Shown piece after piece: positions 29,250 through 36,926 of a DNA stretch of 64,000 nucleotides. Both the position numbers and the translations under genes were made by a program. Source of the stretch: Roseobacter sp. MH60115 (lineage in GTDB: Bacteria > Pseudomonadota > Alphaproteobacteria > Rhodobacterales > Rhodobacteraceae); contig NZ_JADOBQ010000007.1 in the NCBI RefSeq assembly GCF_015644665.1, positions 62,001 to 126,000 on the forward strand. The letters run 5' to 3'. Below the pieces are notes generated by a model, which was not told the origin of the DNA, ran no database searches, and saw nothing but the letters and a program-made list of their open reading frames with translations. How positions within the stretch are numbered: the first letter of the stretch is position 1; each line of letters opens with the position of its first letter.

Positions 29250-29275
29250 GGAACCATTCGACGTTTCGGCGCGTT
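29250..29275 (+). promoter_or_regulatory. EcfG-type promoter upstream of the PLDc_N/YihY pair
   Basis: GGAAC (29250-29254), 17 bases, CGTT (29272-29275): a perfect match to the EcfG consensus, 31 bases before the next ATG and 9 bases after the preceding stop. Confidence 0.75.
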
Positions 29276-29306
29276 GGGAGGGCAAGACAGATCAAAGGAG
29301 AACGAA

Positions 29307-29498
29307 ATGTTTGAGTATGCAGGAATTGGGGGACTGATCATTCTGGTCCTCAACATTTGGGCCATCGTGTCGATCATCGGATCAGGCGCGTCCACCGGTA
29401 GCAAAGTGCTCTGGACACTGCTTGTTCTGCTTCTGCCGATCCTCGGCTTCATCGCATGGCTGATCGCAGGACCGAGATCGTCCAAAGCCGCCATCTGA
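29307..29498 (+). CDS. Small membrane protein, PLD-nuclease N-terminal (PLDc_N) type
   Basis: A 63-residue protein with two hydrophobic helices (about residues 5-24 and 35-54) joined by SIIGSGASTGSKVLW and ending in a basic tail. This is the pattern of the PLDc_N domain found alone or before cardiolipin-synthase-like enzymes. AAAGGAG is 6 bases before the ATG. It lies 1 base before the YihY-family gene, so they are co-transcribed. Function unknown; a stress-induced envelope role is inferred. Confidence 0.8.
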   Translation: MFEYAGIGGLIILVLNIWAIVSIIGSGASTGSKVLWTLLVLLLPILGFIAWLIAGPRSSKAAI

Positions 29499-29499
29499 T

Positions 29500-30348
29500 A
29501 TGGTGCCACCGCGACGCCTGAGCTTCGCGATGAACCGGGCTGTATTTCTAGCCGTCGGTAAGCAGATCGCCAACAACAACCTCGGTCTTATTGCGGCCGG
29601 GGTTGCTTTCTATTCCATGCTCTCGGTTTTTCCGGCACTTGCCGCACTGATCGCGATCCTCAGCCTCGTTGCCGATCCCGCCGTGGTGATTGTTCAACTG
29701 CAGGAAATTCGTGGGCTGATGCCCGACGCGGTCTACACTATTCTCAACAAGCAGATCGTAACCCTGGTCAGCGCCAGCTCCGGCACGCTGGGGTGGGCAG
29801 GCGCGGTGTCTTTGGGTGTCGCCCTCTGGTCCGCGCGCGCGGGCGTCGGGGCGATGATGCACGGGCTTAATCTGGTCTATGCGCAAAAAGGGCGCTCCAG
29901 CATCAAGCATTACCTACGGGCGCTTTTGCTGACAGTCAGCCTGCTGGGCGTGGGGGTTGTCTCGCTGCTCACCATCGTGGTGACGCCGATTGTGCTATCG
30001 TTCTTTCCCTTGGGTATGCTGGCCTCCTTCACCATCGAGCTGCTGCGGTGGGCCATTGCCATCGTGGTCATTTTTGGCGGGATTGGCATGCTTTATCGTT
30101 TTGGTCCCAACCGCAAAGGCATTCGCATCGGGTGGCTGACGCCCGGCGCTGTGATGGCGGGCACAAGCTGGGCGGTCATGTCCATCGCCTTTTCATTCTA
30201 CGTCGCACATTTCGGCAATTACAACGAAGTCTACGGCTCCATCGGTGCTGTCATTGCGATGCTGATCTGGCTCTGGATCAGCAGTTTCCTCGTGCTGCTG
30301 GGCGCGGCGCTCAATGCCGAGATTGAACGACGCCGCAGAAGAGGGTGA
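29500..30348 (+). CDS. YihY/BrkB-family membrane protein
   Basis: A 282-residue membrane protein with about six helices and the YihY signature near the N-terminus (NNLGLIAAGVAFYSMLSVFP), plus the conserved late segment FGNYNEVYGSIGAVIAMLIWLW. The family was once called ribonuclease BN, but that activity belongs to another gene, and its function is unknown; some members are proposed to affect envelope lipids. It is immediately downstream of the PLDc_N gene and likely under the same EcfG promoter. Confidence 0.88.
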   Translation: MVPPRRLSFAMNRAVFLAVGKQIANNNLGLIAAGVAFYSMLSVFPALAALIAILSLVADPAVVIVQLQEIRGLMPDAVYTILNKQIVTLVSASSGTLGWAGAVSLGVALWSARAGVGAMMHGLNLVYAQKGRSSIKHYLRALLLTVSLLGVGVVSLLTIVVTPIVLSFFPLGMLASFTIELLRWAIAIVVIFGGIGMLYRFGPNRKGIRIGWLTPGAVMAGTSWAVMSIAFSFYVAHFGNYNEVYGSIGAVIAMLIWLWISSFLVLLGAALNAEIERRRRRG

Positions 30349-30399
30349 GCCAAAACCGGTAGAGTAACTGCGGCAAGCCGTCACGCCCCAAGATTTTCA

Positions 30400-30425
30400 G
30401 GAACAGACCCCGGGTGCCGCGTGTT
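30400..30425 (+). promoter_or_regulatory. EcfG-type promoter upstream of dps
   Basis: GGAAC (30400-30404), 17 bases, TGTT (30422-30425), one base off the EcfG consensus. It lies 31 bases before the dps start. Control of dps by the general stress sigma factor is well known in Alphaproteobacteria. Confidence 0.6.
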
Positions 30426-30456
30426 TCTCCTTTGACAGAAGAAAAGGAGAATGACG

Positions 30457-30954
30457 ATGACAAGCGCATTGAATGTAGTACCAGAGACGACCGACATCAG
30501 CACAGGCGTGAAAGACGCCGAAGCGATGGCACAGGGCCTCGAAAACGCATTGGCGGACACCTATCGCATGCTGTTCAAAACGCATGCCATTCATTGGAAT
30601 GTCGAGGGTCCATTGTTTTTCTCTGTGCACAACCTGACGGAAGAACAATATGAAGACCTGTTCAAGGCCGCTGACGACATTGCCGAACGCATTCGTGCCT
30701 TGGGCCAGCTGGCACCGTCGACGCTCTCGTCTATTGTTGCCAACTCGGTGATCCAGGATGATGAGACGCCCCCGTCGGCAGGCGAGATGTGTGAAGATCT
30801 GGCCGCGGATCACGAACGCGTCGCCCACCGGTTGCACGCCCTGATCAAGGTCGCGGGTGAGCACGGAGACCCGGTGACAGAAGACATGGCGACCGAGCGC
30901 GCCGCGTTCCATGAGAAAGCCGCATGGATGTTGCGCTCCATCGCCAAGAGCTGA
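30457..30954 (+). CDS. dps: Dps-family DNA-protecting ferritin-like protein
   Basis: A 165-residue Dps protein that forms a 12-subunit shell, oxidises and stores iron and shields DNA. The inter-subunit ferroxidase site is visible in KTHAIHWNVEGP and LFKAADDIAERIRALG. I chose the ATG at 30457 (GGAG 7 bases upstream) over the ATG at 30451, which is too close. It is followed by a strong bidirectional terminator and converges with phyR. Confidence 0.93.
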   Translation: MTSALNVVPETTDISTGVKDAEAMAQGLENALADTYRMLFKTHAIHWNVEGPLFFSVHNLTEEQYEDLFKAADDIAERIRALGQLAPSTLSSIVANSVIQDDETPPSAGEMCEDLAADHERVAHRLHALIKVAGEHGDPVTEDMATERAAFHEKAAWMLRSIAKS

Positions 30955-30977
30955 TGGGTAACTTGTAGAAAAAGAAA

Positions 30978-31003
30978 AACCCCGCTGGAAGCAGCGGGGT
31001 TTT
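30978..31003. terminator. Bidirectional terminator between dps and phyR
   Basis: AACCCCGCT (30978-30986) and AGCGGGGTT (30993-31001) make a 9-base stem with a 6-base loop, followed by T's on the + strand and preceded by an A-run (AAAAAGAAAAA) that gives T's on the - strand. It ends both dps and phyR. Confidence 0.9.
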
Positions 31004-31025
31004 GTGTGTGCGCCTGCTGTCTGCG

Positions 31026-31835
31026 TCAGGCTTTCAGCGTTTCCGTGGAGGAGAAGAACATCGCCTGGCTGACGGCGGAGATCACCTGATCCTCAGTATA
31101 TGGTTTCGAGATCAGGAAAGCCGGTTCATGTTTGTCACCGGTCAATAAGCGCTCGGGGAAGGCGGTGATGAAAATCACCGGGCGTTCACCAAGGTTCGCC
31201 ATCAGATCATTCACTGCATCGATGCCGGACGAATTGTCAGCCAGTTGAATATCGGCGAGGATCAAATCCGGTTTATCCGCTGACCCAAGGGCGACAGCCT
31301 CGTCCCGGGTGCGGGCGACGCCCGTGACCCGATGTCCCATATCTGAAACAATGCTTTCGATGTCCATGGCGATCACCGCTTCATCCTCGATGATCATCAC
31401 CGAACCGGACACCGCATCCGCCATTTCGCGCCGCGCGATTTGTACCAGTTCCTCGGCCTCGTCCTGATCAATACCGATGATGCTCGCAACGTCGCCAAAG
31501 CTGAAGCCTTCGACACTGTGCAGCAACAGCGCTTCACGGCTGTTGGCCGTCAGGCGCGAAAGATGTTTTTGCGCCCGCGCTTTCAACCCGCTCTCTTCTT
31601 CATCGACGGGCGCCCCGGCGCTTGACCAGATCCCGTATAAGACCCTGAAGACGCCGGTCTTGACCGAAACGCCATCCAACACGGACCGATCTGCCAGGAT
31701 TGCTTCGAGAGATGCCGCCGCGAAACGGTCGCCGCTGTTCTGGCTTCCCGTCATTGCACGCGCAAAGCGGCGCAGGTAAGGCAAGACATTGCCAAGTTCT
31801 TCACTGATGTCCGGGGAGACGGAGGCATCCGACAT
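31026..31835 (-). CDS. phyR: General stress response anti-anti-sigma factor PhyR
   Basis: A 269-residue response regulator with the reversed PhyR layout: an N-terminal sigma-factor-like domain (about 1-130, including LTANSREALLLHSVEGFSFGDVASIIG) and a C-terminal receiver domain (about 140-262) with phospho-acceptor aspartate in LILADIQL and lysine in ISKPYT. When phosphorylated, PhyR binds NepR and frees EcfG. AAAGGAAG is 8 bases before the ATG. It is divergent from nepR-ecfG-kinase, the classical arrangement. Confidence 0.95.
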   Translation of the reverse strand: MSDASVSPDISEELGNVLPYLRRFARAMTGSQNSGDRFAAASLEAILADRSVLDGVSVKTGVFRVLYGIWSSAGAPVDEEESGLKARAQKHLSRLTANSREALLLHSVEGFSFGDVASIIGIDQDEAEELVQIARREMADAVSGSVMIIEDEAVIAMDIESIVSDMGHRVTGVARTRDEAVALGSADKPDLILADIQLADNSSGIDAVNDLMANLGERPVIFITAFPERLLTGDKHEPAFLISKPYTEDQVISAVSQAMFFSSTETLKA

Positions 31836-31862
31836 ATGAAATCTTCCTTTTTCACTTTTCTT

Positions 31863-31887
31863 GGAACCGAACGCATAGTTACGAGTT
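31863..31887 (+). promoter_or_regulatory. EcfG-type promoter toward nepR-ecfG
   Basis: GGAAC (31863-31867), 16 bases, AGTT (31884-31887) on the + strand, one base off the consensus. It overlaps almost entirely with the - strand promoter for phyR, giving autoregulation of the sigma-factor operon. Confidence 0.65.
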
Positions 31888-31894
31888 TGGTTCC
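31870..31894 (-). promoter_or_regulatory. EcfG-type promoter toward phyR
   Basis: On the - strand GGAAC (31894-31890), 16 bases, CGTT (31873-31870), a perfect match. The ATG of phyR is 35 bases downstream of the -10. The GGAACC boxes of this and the opposing promoter form an inverted repeat at 31863-31894. Confidence 0.78.
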
Positions 31895-31940
31895 GACGCA
31901 GGTGGGATATTATTAACCTTCTCGGGGAATGATCGGCAGT

Positions 31941-32099
31941 ATGACTCAGTCAGGCGCAAACAGGAAACGTGAAAGCGTAATCGACGAAAACTTGAAGCGG
32001 GTTTATGAGGAGGCGCTGGAAGAAGGCGTGCCGGACAGATTCAAGGATTTGCTGGATGCGCTCAAGCAGCAGGACCAGTCCAAGGGGTCCAAAAAATGA
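31941..32099 (+). CDS. nepR: Anti-sigma factor NepR
   Basis: A 52-residue protein with the NepR core NLKRVYEEALEEGVPDRF followed by KDLLDALKQQ, the two helices that grip EcfG or PhyR. The ATG at 31941 is chosen; an in-frame ATG at 31929 would add four residues. Its last 4 bases overlap the ecfG start (ATGA), so anti-sigma and sigma factor are made in step. It is easily missed because of its size. Confidence 0.92.
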   Translation: MTQSGANRKRESVIDENLKRVYEEALEEGVPDRFKDLLDALKQQDQSKGSKK

Positions 32100-32653
32100 G
32101 TGCGCCCGACCCCCGCGAGGCGTTGGTGGAACATCTGCCCGCCATGCGTGCCTTTGCCATCAGCCTGACCCGAAACAGCGCGACGGCGGATGACATGGTG
32201 CAGGACACGCTGGTCAAGGCCTGGACAAACATCGACAAGTTTCAGGTCGGGACAAACATGCGCGCCTGGCTCTTCACCATCCTGCGGAACACCTATTATT
32301 CCTCCCGCCGCAAGGCAAAGCGCGAAGTCGCCGACGTCGACGGAGCCCACACCGAGGGCCTGGCGGAAAAGCCCGCGCACGACGGGCGGTTGCAGATGAC
32401 CGATTTCCGGCAAGCTTTTGCACAGCTGAGCGATGAGCAGCGCGAGGCGCTGTTGCTGGTGGGCGCATCGGGGTTTTCTTACGAAGAAGCCGCGGATATG
32501 TGTGGCGTTGCGGTTGGAACGATCAAGAGCCGCACCAACCGGGCGCGACAACGGCTGGCCGAACTGATGCAACTGGACGACGATGAGGCGCTGGAAATGA
32601 CCGATGATGCGACCATGTCTGTGCTGACGGCGTCCAAGGCCACCTCCTTCTGA
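32096..32653 (+). CDS. ecfG: General stress sigma factor EcfG
   Basis: A 185-residue ECF sigma factor. Region 2 contains ATADDMVQDTLVKAWTNIDKF and region 4 contains LSDEQREALLLVGASGFSYEEAA with IKSRTNRARQRL. Its genomic place after nepR and opposite phyR identifies it as EcfG. It recognises GGAAC-N16/17-cGTT promoters, of which several lie in this window. It is held inactive by NepR until PhyR is phosphorylated. Confidence 0.95.
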   Translation: MSAPDPREALVEHLPAMRAFAISLTRNSATADDMVQDTLVKAWTNIDKFQVGTNMRAWLFTILRNTYYSSRRKAKREVADVDGAHTEGLAEKPAHDGRLQMTDFRQAFAQLSDEQREALLLVGASGFSYEEAADMCGVAVGTIKSRTNRARQRLAELMQLDDDEALEMTDDATMSVLTASKATSF

Positions 32654-32655
32654 TC

Positions 32656-34380
32656 ATGACAGGCGGGTTTCTGGATGGCGATGTCTTTCGTGGTCTCGCC
32701 TTCCGTATCCTCGTATTCCTGTCGCTGGCTCTGTTACCCTTCGGCCTCATCGCCGTCGTTCAGACCCGCGAGATCGCCCGTCAGGCAGAAGCGGCGACGG
32801 AATTGTCGCTGCTCGGCCTGACGGAACAAGCCTCCGGGGCGGAGCGCAATTTCATCCAGCAGGGCTTTGGTGCCGCAGAGGCGCTCAGCTCCATCGTGCG
32901 GTTGTTTATCGAGGATGCAGAGGCCTGCGTGTCTTTCCTGCGCACTTACCAGCAAGCCTCTGGCGTCTATTCGCTGGTGGGTTTCCTGCCGGCAGATGGT
33001 GTGATGACCTGCTCATCGGTCGGTGGAGAATACGATTTCAGCGCTTATCCGGATTTCGATGGGGCGCTGGCCATGTCGGAGCGATCCGTCATCCTGAGCC
33101 GCACCGGGCCCGTCACGCAACAGCCCACGCTGGTGGTTGTGAGCCCGGTTTTCGAACGCGATGTGTTCAGCGGCTTCATGTTGCTGTCCATCGATCTGAC
33201 AACGCTGGAGGAAAACGTGGATTTCCCGACCGAGATCAACCCCTCCGATCTTGTGATCTTCAATGCGGCAGGTGACTTGCTGACGTCCGAGCGGGCGCGT
33301 CTGGTGACAGAGGCGGATCTGCCGTTGAACCGGAGCCTGAAAACGCTTGTGGGTGACCACACCACGGTCTTTGAGGATGTGAACAGCGACGCGGAGGAGC
33401 GGGTTTACGCGGTGGTGCCGATTGTGCCCGACGTCGTCTACGCCATGAGCATCTGGCGTCAGGCCGATGTGCTGGCCAGCGCAAATCAGACGGGTACTCT
33501 CAGTATCTTTCTGCCCATTCTTATGTGGATAGCCAGCCTGGTGGTCGCATTCTGGTCGATCAATCGGCTGGCCATTCGATACATCCGCAAACTGGGCCGC
33601 CAGATGCGCCTTTTCGCCTACAACCGGTCAATGCCGCGGTCTGCCATGGGGCAGGGGGTGCCGAAGGAATTCGTGGATATTCAGACGGCGTTCATGGGCA
33701 TGGCGGAGTCGATCATCCGGGATGAGGCGTCGCTAGAGGATTCGTTGCGGGAAAAGAACATTCTGCTGAAAGAGGTGCATCACCGGGTCAAGAACAACCT
33801 GCAACTGATCTCCTCGATCATGAACATGCAGATCCGTCGGGCCCCGACCGATGAATCGCGCCTTGTTCTCAAGCGCTTGCAGGAACGCATTCTCGGCCTC
33901 GCGACCGTGCATAAGAACCTCTACCAAAGCCAAGGGTTGGAGCGCTTTGACGCCGGGGCGCTGATTGAAGAGATCGTGGGGCAACTGCTGGTGGTTGGTC
34001 TGCCTGCGGGGTCTGCCATCACGGTGGGGCAGTCTTACGCGTCTGTGCAACTGGATACAGATGATGGTGCCCCGCTGAGCCTGTTGGTGTCCGAGGCCGT
34101 CACCAACGCGATGAAATACATTGGACAGGCAACCGCGCAGAACCCCGCAGAACTCAGGATCGATCTGTCGCAAAAGGACAGTGAAACGGCCGTTTTCAAA
34201 ATTTCCAACTCGGTCGGTGCGGCGCCGGAGGCAGAGGGCACCGGACTTGGCACGCAGTTGATCAATGCCTTCGCCCGGCAGCTGAATGCCGAGGTCATCA
34301 CCGAGATCGAGGAGGGGGTGCACCACCTGACGCTGACCTTTCCCGTGCCGCATCGGGTTAAAATCGTGCAGGACTATTAA
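32656..34380 (+). CDS. HisKA_2/HWE-type sensor histidine kinase of the stress response (PhyK-like)
   Basis: A 574-residue membrane kinase. A first helix (about residues 10-30) and a second (about 280-305) enclose a periplasmic sensor domain of about 250 residues. The phospho-acceptor motif KEVHHRVKNNLQLISSIM lies near residues 373-390 (H375 or H376), followed by a HATPase domain with SEAVTNAMKYI and a final glycine box (GTGLGTQL). It starts 2 bases after ecfG. The likely role is phosphorylating PhyR. Confidence 0.9.
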   Translation: MTGGFLDGDVFRGLAFRILVFLSLALLPFGLIAVVQTREIARQAEAATELSLLGLTEQASGAERNFIQQGFGAAEALSSIVRLFIEDAEACVSFLRTYQQASGVYSLVGFLPADGVMTCSSVGGEYDFSAYPDFDGALAMSERSVILSRTGPVTQQPTLVVVSPVFERDVFSGFMLLSIDLTTLEENVDFPTEINPSDLVIFNAAGDLLTSERARLVTEADLPLNRSLKTLVGDHTTVFEDVNSDAEERVYAVVPIVPDVVYAMSIWRQADVLASANQTGTLSIFLPILMWIASLVVAFWSINRLAIRYIRKLGRQMRLFAYNRSMPRSAMGQGVPKEFVDIQTAFMGMAESIIRDEASLEDSLREKNILLKEVHHRVKNNLQLISSIMNMQIRRAPTDESRLVLKRLQERILGLATVHKNLYQSQGLERFDAGALIEEIVGQLLVVGLPAGSAITVGQSYASVQLDTDDGAPLSLLVSEAVTNAMKYIGQATAQNPAELRIDLSQKDSETAVFKISNSVGAAPEAEGTGLGTQLINAFARQLNAEVITEIEEGVHHLTLTFPVPHRVKIVQDY

Positions 34381-34399
34381 CCAAATTTCGCGCAGCTAT

Positions 34400-34425
34400 G
34401 GAACAAATTCGAAGCAAATAGCGTT
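34400..34425 (+). promoter_or_regulatory. EcfG-type promoter upstream of a 36-residue membrane peptide
   Basis: GGAAC (34400-34404), 17 bases, CGTT (34422-34425): a perfect consensus match, 20 bases after the kinase stop and 33 bases before the ATG at 34459. Confidence 0.78.
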
Positions 34426-34458
34426 TTTCCTGCGAACACTGACGAAAGGAACCCTGAC

Positions 34459-34569
34459 ATGTCTATTGACCTGTTCGTTTTCGGGCTTTCCATTCTGACT
34501 GTGGTTGCGCTGATTGTTCTTGTTTTGACGAGCGAGGGCAAAGACAGACGTGGTGATGACAACGACTAG
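34459..34569 (+). CDS. Unannotated 36-residue single-helix membrane peptide
   Basis: MSIDLFVFGLSILTVVALIV continues with LVLTSEGKDRRGDDND: one hydrophobic helix of about 20 residues and a charged cytoplasmic-type tail. AAAGGA lies 9 bases before the ATG, a perfect EcfG promoter precedes it, and an intrinsic terminator follows, so it forms a complete small transcription unit. I recognise no family. Small stress-induced membrane peptides often modulate envelope proteins, but any role here is inference. Confidence 0.7.
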   Translation: MSIDLFVFGLSILTVVALIVLVLTSEGKDRRGDDND

Positions 34570-34674
34570 ATCGTTGTCGTGACGGACCATTGTTGGTCAT
34601 CTTTGCGCAAGGGGCTCGCCTTTGCTTTAGAGCCATCGCCGGGTAACGGCGGAAGAAAGCCGAAACAGATTGAT

Positions 34675-34706
34675 CCCTGATTGCCCAAGGCGATCAGGGG
34701 TTTTTT
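34675..34706 (+). terminator. Intrinsic terminator
   Basis: CCCTGATTGCC (34675-34685) pairs with GGCGATCAGGG (34689-34699) with one T-G wobble, and is followed by a run of six T's (34701-34706). It ends transcripts from the stress-peptide unit. The 105 bases before it are untranslated and contain a second hairpin (CGCCG/CGGCG near 34637-34651), so a small RNA or a long 3' UTR is possible. Confidence 0.88.
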
Positions 34707-34707
34707 G

Positions 34708-35304
34708 TCAAAAACTGGGCGGTGTGCAGGCGCTAATGATCTCGCACTCTTCGGTCCCGGTGTTTCGGAACCGGTGGGGCAACTGGCTGTTGAAAAGATA
34801 CCCGTCGCCGGGGCCTAAGGTGCCGACCTCGTCGTCCACGGTGATCTCGATTTGACCGCGAATGATCACCCCGGCCTCTTCCGCATCATGGCTGAGCAGT
34901 TCCGGCCCGGTATCCGCACCCGGGGCATAGCGCTCGTGCAGCAGCTGCAGCGCGTGCTCCTGCGCGTTCCCCAGCTGGCGCAGGGACAGGAGTTGCGCCT
35001 GCGGTCCATCGAGATCGGGGGGTGCGATTTCGGTGAATTCCTCGGCGGTGTAGAAGTATTTGCTCTGGCTGGTCTCTTCGAGCGTGGCAAAGAATTCGGC
35101 CATCGACACCTGAATCGCATCCAACAGGCTTTTGAGCGAGGCCACGGACGGGCTGGTCTTGTTCTGCTCGATCAGGGAAATCGTGCCATTGGTCAGCCCT
35201 GCCCGTGTGGCAAGTTCCCGCTGGGAAAGCCCCCGTTTTTTTCGGATCGTGCGTAGCCTGTGTCCAATATCCAAGGGGCCGGTTCCTCGTCTTTCGGGTG
35301 ACAT
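34708..35304 (-). CDS. XRE-cupin transcriptional regulator (PuuR-like)
   Basis: A 198-residue regulator with an N-terminal helix-turn-helix (LRTIRKKRGLSQRELA, TNGTISLIEQNKTSP; about residues 17-57) and a C-terminal cupin sensor domain (LSHDAEEAGVIIRGQIEIT, LPHRFRN). The layout and HTH sequence resemble PuuR, the repressor of putrescine use. The ATG at 35304 is chosen; the frame continues to 35388. It is divergent from a GABA-type aminotransferase gene, a likely target. The ligand is inferred only. Confidence 0.82.
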   Translation of the reverse strand: MSPERRGTGPLDIGHRLRTIRKKRGLSQRELATRAGLTNGTISLIEQNKTSPSVASLKSLLDAIQVSMAEFFATLEETSQSKYFYTAEEFTEIAPPDLDGPQAQLLSLRQLGNAQEHALQLLHERYAPGADTGPELLSHDAEEAGVIIRGQIEITVDDEVGTLGPGDGYLFNSQLPHRFRNTGTEECEIISACTPPSF

Positions 35305-35415
35305 GTTGGTTTTGCTTGGTTTTTTAAACAGCAAGCCGGGTCTGTGCTCAATCCCTTTTCTGCCAGCCGCGATCGAGAAGTCATCCATTCCATAAAAACG
35401 GCTGCAGAATCACGA

Positions 35416-35453
35416 TTGACAACAAAATTAAACGGCGTATCGATATTTTAAAC
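35416..35453 (+). promoter_or_regulatory. Putative promoter/operator of the aminotransferase gene
   Basis: The AT-rich gap between the divergent regulator and aminotransferase genes has a TTGACA -35 box (35416-35421). It also has two TTAAAC direct repeats (35428-35433 and 35448-35453), two helical turns apart, and the palindrome TATCGATA (35438-35445) between them. These are candidate promoter and regulator-binding elements; no binding is proven. Confidence 0.4.
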
Positions 35454-35482
35454 ACCTCGCCTGACATCAAAGGAATGAGCAT

Positions 35483-36877
35483 ATGGCCAGCACTGTCAAA
35501 ACGCCTGCGGCAAAAAAACCGCGCAAGCCCCGCGCGGCAAAAGCCCGCAAGATCGCCGTGGTTTCCACGACGCCCGCCGAACAGAGCAATGCAGCGCTGC
35601 TCGCTCGCCGCGAGGCGGCTGTCCCGCGCGGCGTCGCCTCTGCCGCGCCTGTGTTTGCGGAGCGTGCGGAGAACGCCGAGCTCTGGGATGTGGAAGGCAA
35701 GCGCTACATCGATTTCGCCGGTGGCATCGCCGTGCTGAACACCGGGCACCGCCACCCGTCGGTCGTCGCGGCGGCGAAGGCACAGGAAGATAAGTATACG
35801 CATACCTCCTTTCAGGTGGTGCCCTATGAGCCCTATGTCGCACTTGCAGAAAAGCTGAATGCGCTGGCGCCGGGTGATCATGCGAAGAAGTCACTGCTGG
35901 TGACCACAGGCGCGGAAGCCGTTGAAAACGCGGTGAAGATCGCGCGTGCCGCGACGGGTCGCCCGGGTGTGATCGCCTTCACCGGGGGTTATCATGGCCG
36001 CACGCTGCTGACGCTGGGCATGACCGGCAAGATCAGCCCCTACAAGAAAGACGTGGGCCCCTTCCCGTCGGATATCTTCCGCGCGCCATTCCCCTCCGTG
36101 CGGGACGGGATCACCGTGGAAGATGCGCTGACCGGATTGCGAAACCTTTTCCTGACCGATGCACAGCCGGACCGTGTTGCCGCGATCATCATCGAACCCG
36201 TGCTGGGCGAAGGGGGGTACACGCCCGTGCCCTTCGAGATGATGCAGGCGCTGCGCCAGATCTGCGACGAGCATGGTATCCTGCTCATTGCAGATGAAAT
36301 CCAGGCGGGCTTCGGCCGTACCGGCACATGGTTTGCGATTGAGCATTCCGGCGTGGTGCCGGATCTGATCACCGTGGCGAAATCCATGGCAGGCGGCTAC
36401 CCGATTGCCGGTGTGATCGGACGTGCGGACATCATGGACGCGATGGCGCCCGGTGGACTGGGCGGGACATACGGCGGTAACCCGGTGGCCTGCGCCGCCG
36501 CCCTGGCCGCGATCGAAGCCATTGAGAGCGAAGGGCTGCTGGCCCGTTCGTTGGAGATGGGCGAGACCTTCCGCGCCCGTTTTGCCGAGATCGGCGCGCG
36601 GGTCGCGCCCTACCGGATGTGGGACATCCGCGGCCTTGGCGCCATGCTGGCAGTCGAATTCGTCACCGACTTTGAGACCGCGACACCGGATGCAGCGCTC
36701 GTGAAATCCATCTGCGCCCATGCGCTCAAACGCGGGTTGATCCTGCTGGCCTGCGGGATGCACGGCAACGCCTTGCGGATCATGGTGCCCCTGACGGCGT
36801 CAGACGAGATCATTGCCGAAGGGATAGCGATCTTTGAGGCGGCACTCGCTGATGCGGTGGCTGAACAGACCGCCTGA
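35483..36877 (+). CDS. gabT: Class-III aminotransferase, 4-aminobutyrate aminotransferase type
   Basis: A 464-residue PLP enzyme moving the amino group of GABA or a related omega-amino acid to 2-oxoglutarate. It shows TTGAEAVENAVKIAR, GGYHGRTLLTLGMTG, the Asp in LIADEIQAGFGRTG, and the PLP lysine in VAKSMAGGYPIAGV. It carries about 28 extra N-terminal residues rich in Lys, Ala and Pro. AAAGGA 8 bases before the ATG supports translation from this start. The divergent PuuR-like gene suggests induction by an amine. gabT is a family-level name. Confidence 0.88.
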   Translation: MASTVKTPAAKKPRKPRAAKARKIAVVSTTPAEQSNAALLARREAAVPRGVASAAPVFAERAENAELWDVEGKRYIDFAGGIAVLNTGHRHPSVVAAAKAQEDKYTHTSFQVVPYEPYVALAEKLNALAPGDHAKKSLLVTTGAEAVENAVKIARAATGRPGVIAFTGGYHGRTLLTLGMTGKISPYKKDVGPFPSDIFRAPFPSVRDGITVEDALTGLRNLFLTDAQPDRVAAIIIEPVLGEGGYTPVPFEMMQALRQICDEHGILLIADEIQAGFGRTGTWFAIEHSGVVPDLITVAKSMAGGYPIAGVIGRADIMDAMAPGGLGGTYGGNPVACAAALAAIEAIESEGLLARSLEMGETFRARFAEIGARVAPYRMWDIRGLGAMLAVEFVTDFETATPDAALVKSICAHALKRGLILLACGMHGNALRIMVPLTASDEIIAEGIAIFEAALADAVAEQTA

Positions 36878-36901
36878 TGCGCGCCACCAAAGCACTACCA
36901 G

Positions 36902-36926
36902 AAAGGGCGCCTTTGAGCGCCCTTTT
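36902..36926. terminator. Intrinsic terminator between convergent genes
   Basis: AAAGGGCGC (36902-36910) and GCGCCCTTT (36917-36925) form a 9-base stem with a 6-base loop, with T's after it on the + strand and on the - strand as well (AAAGGG arm preceded by GAAA). It lies 24 bases after the aminotransferase stop and overlaps the stop of the convergent gene. Confidence 0.85.
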
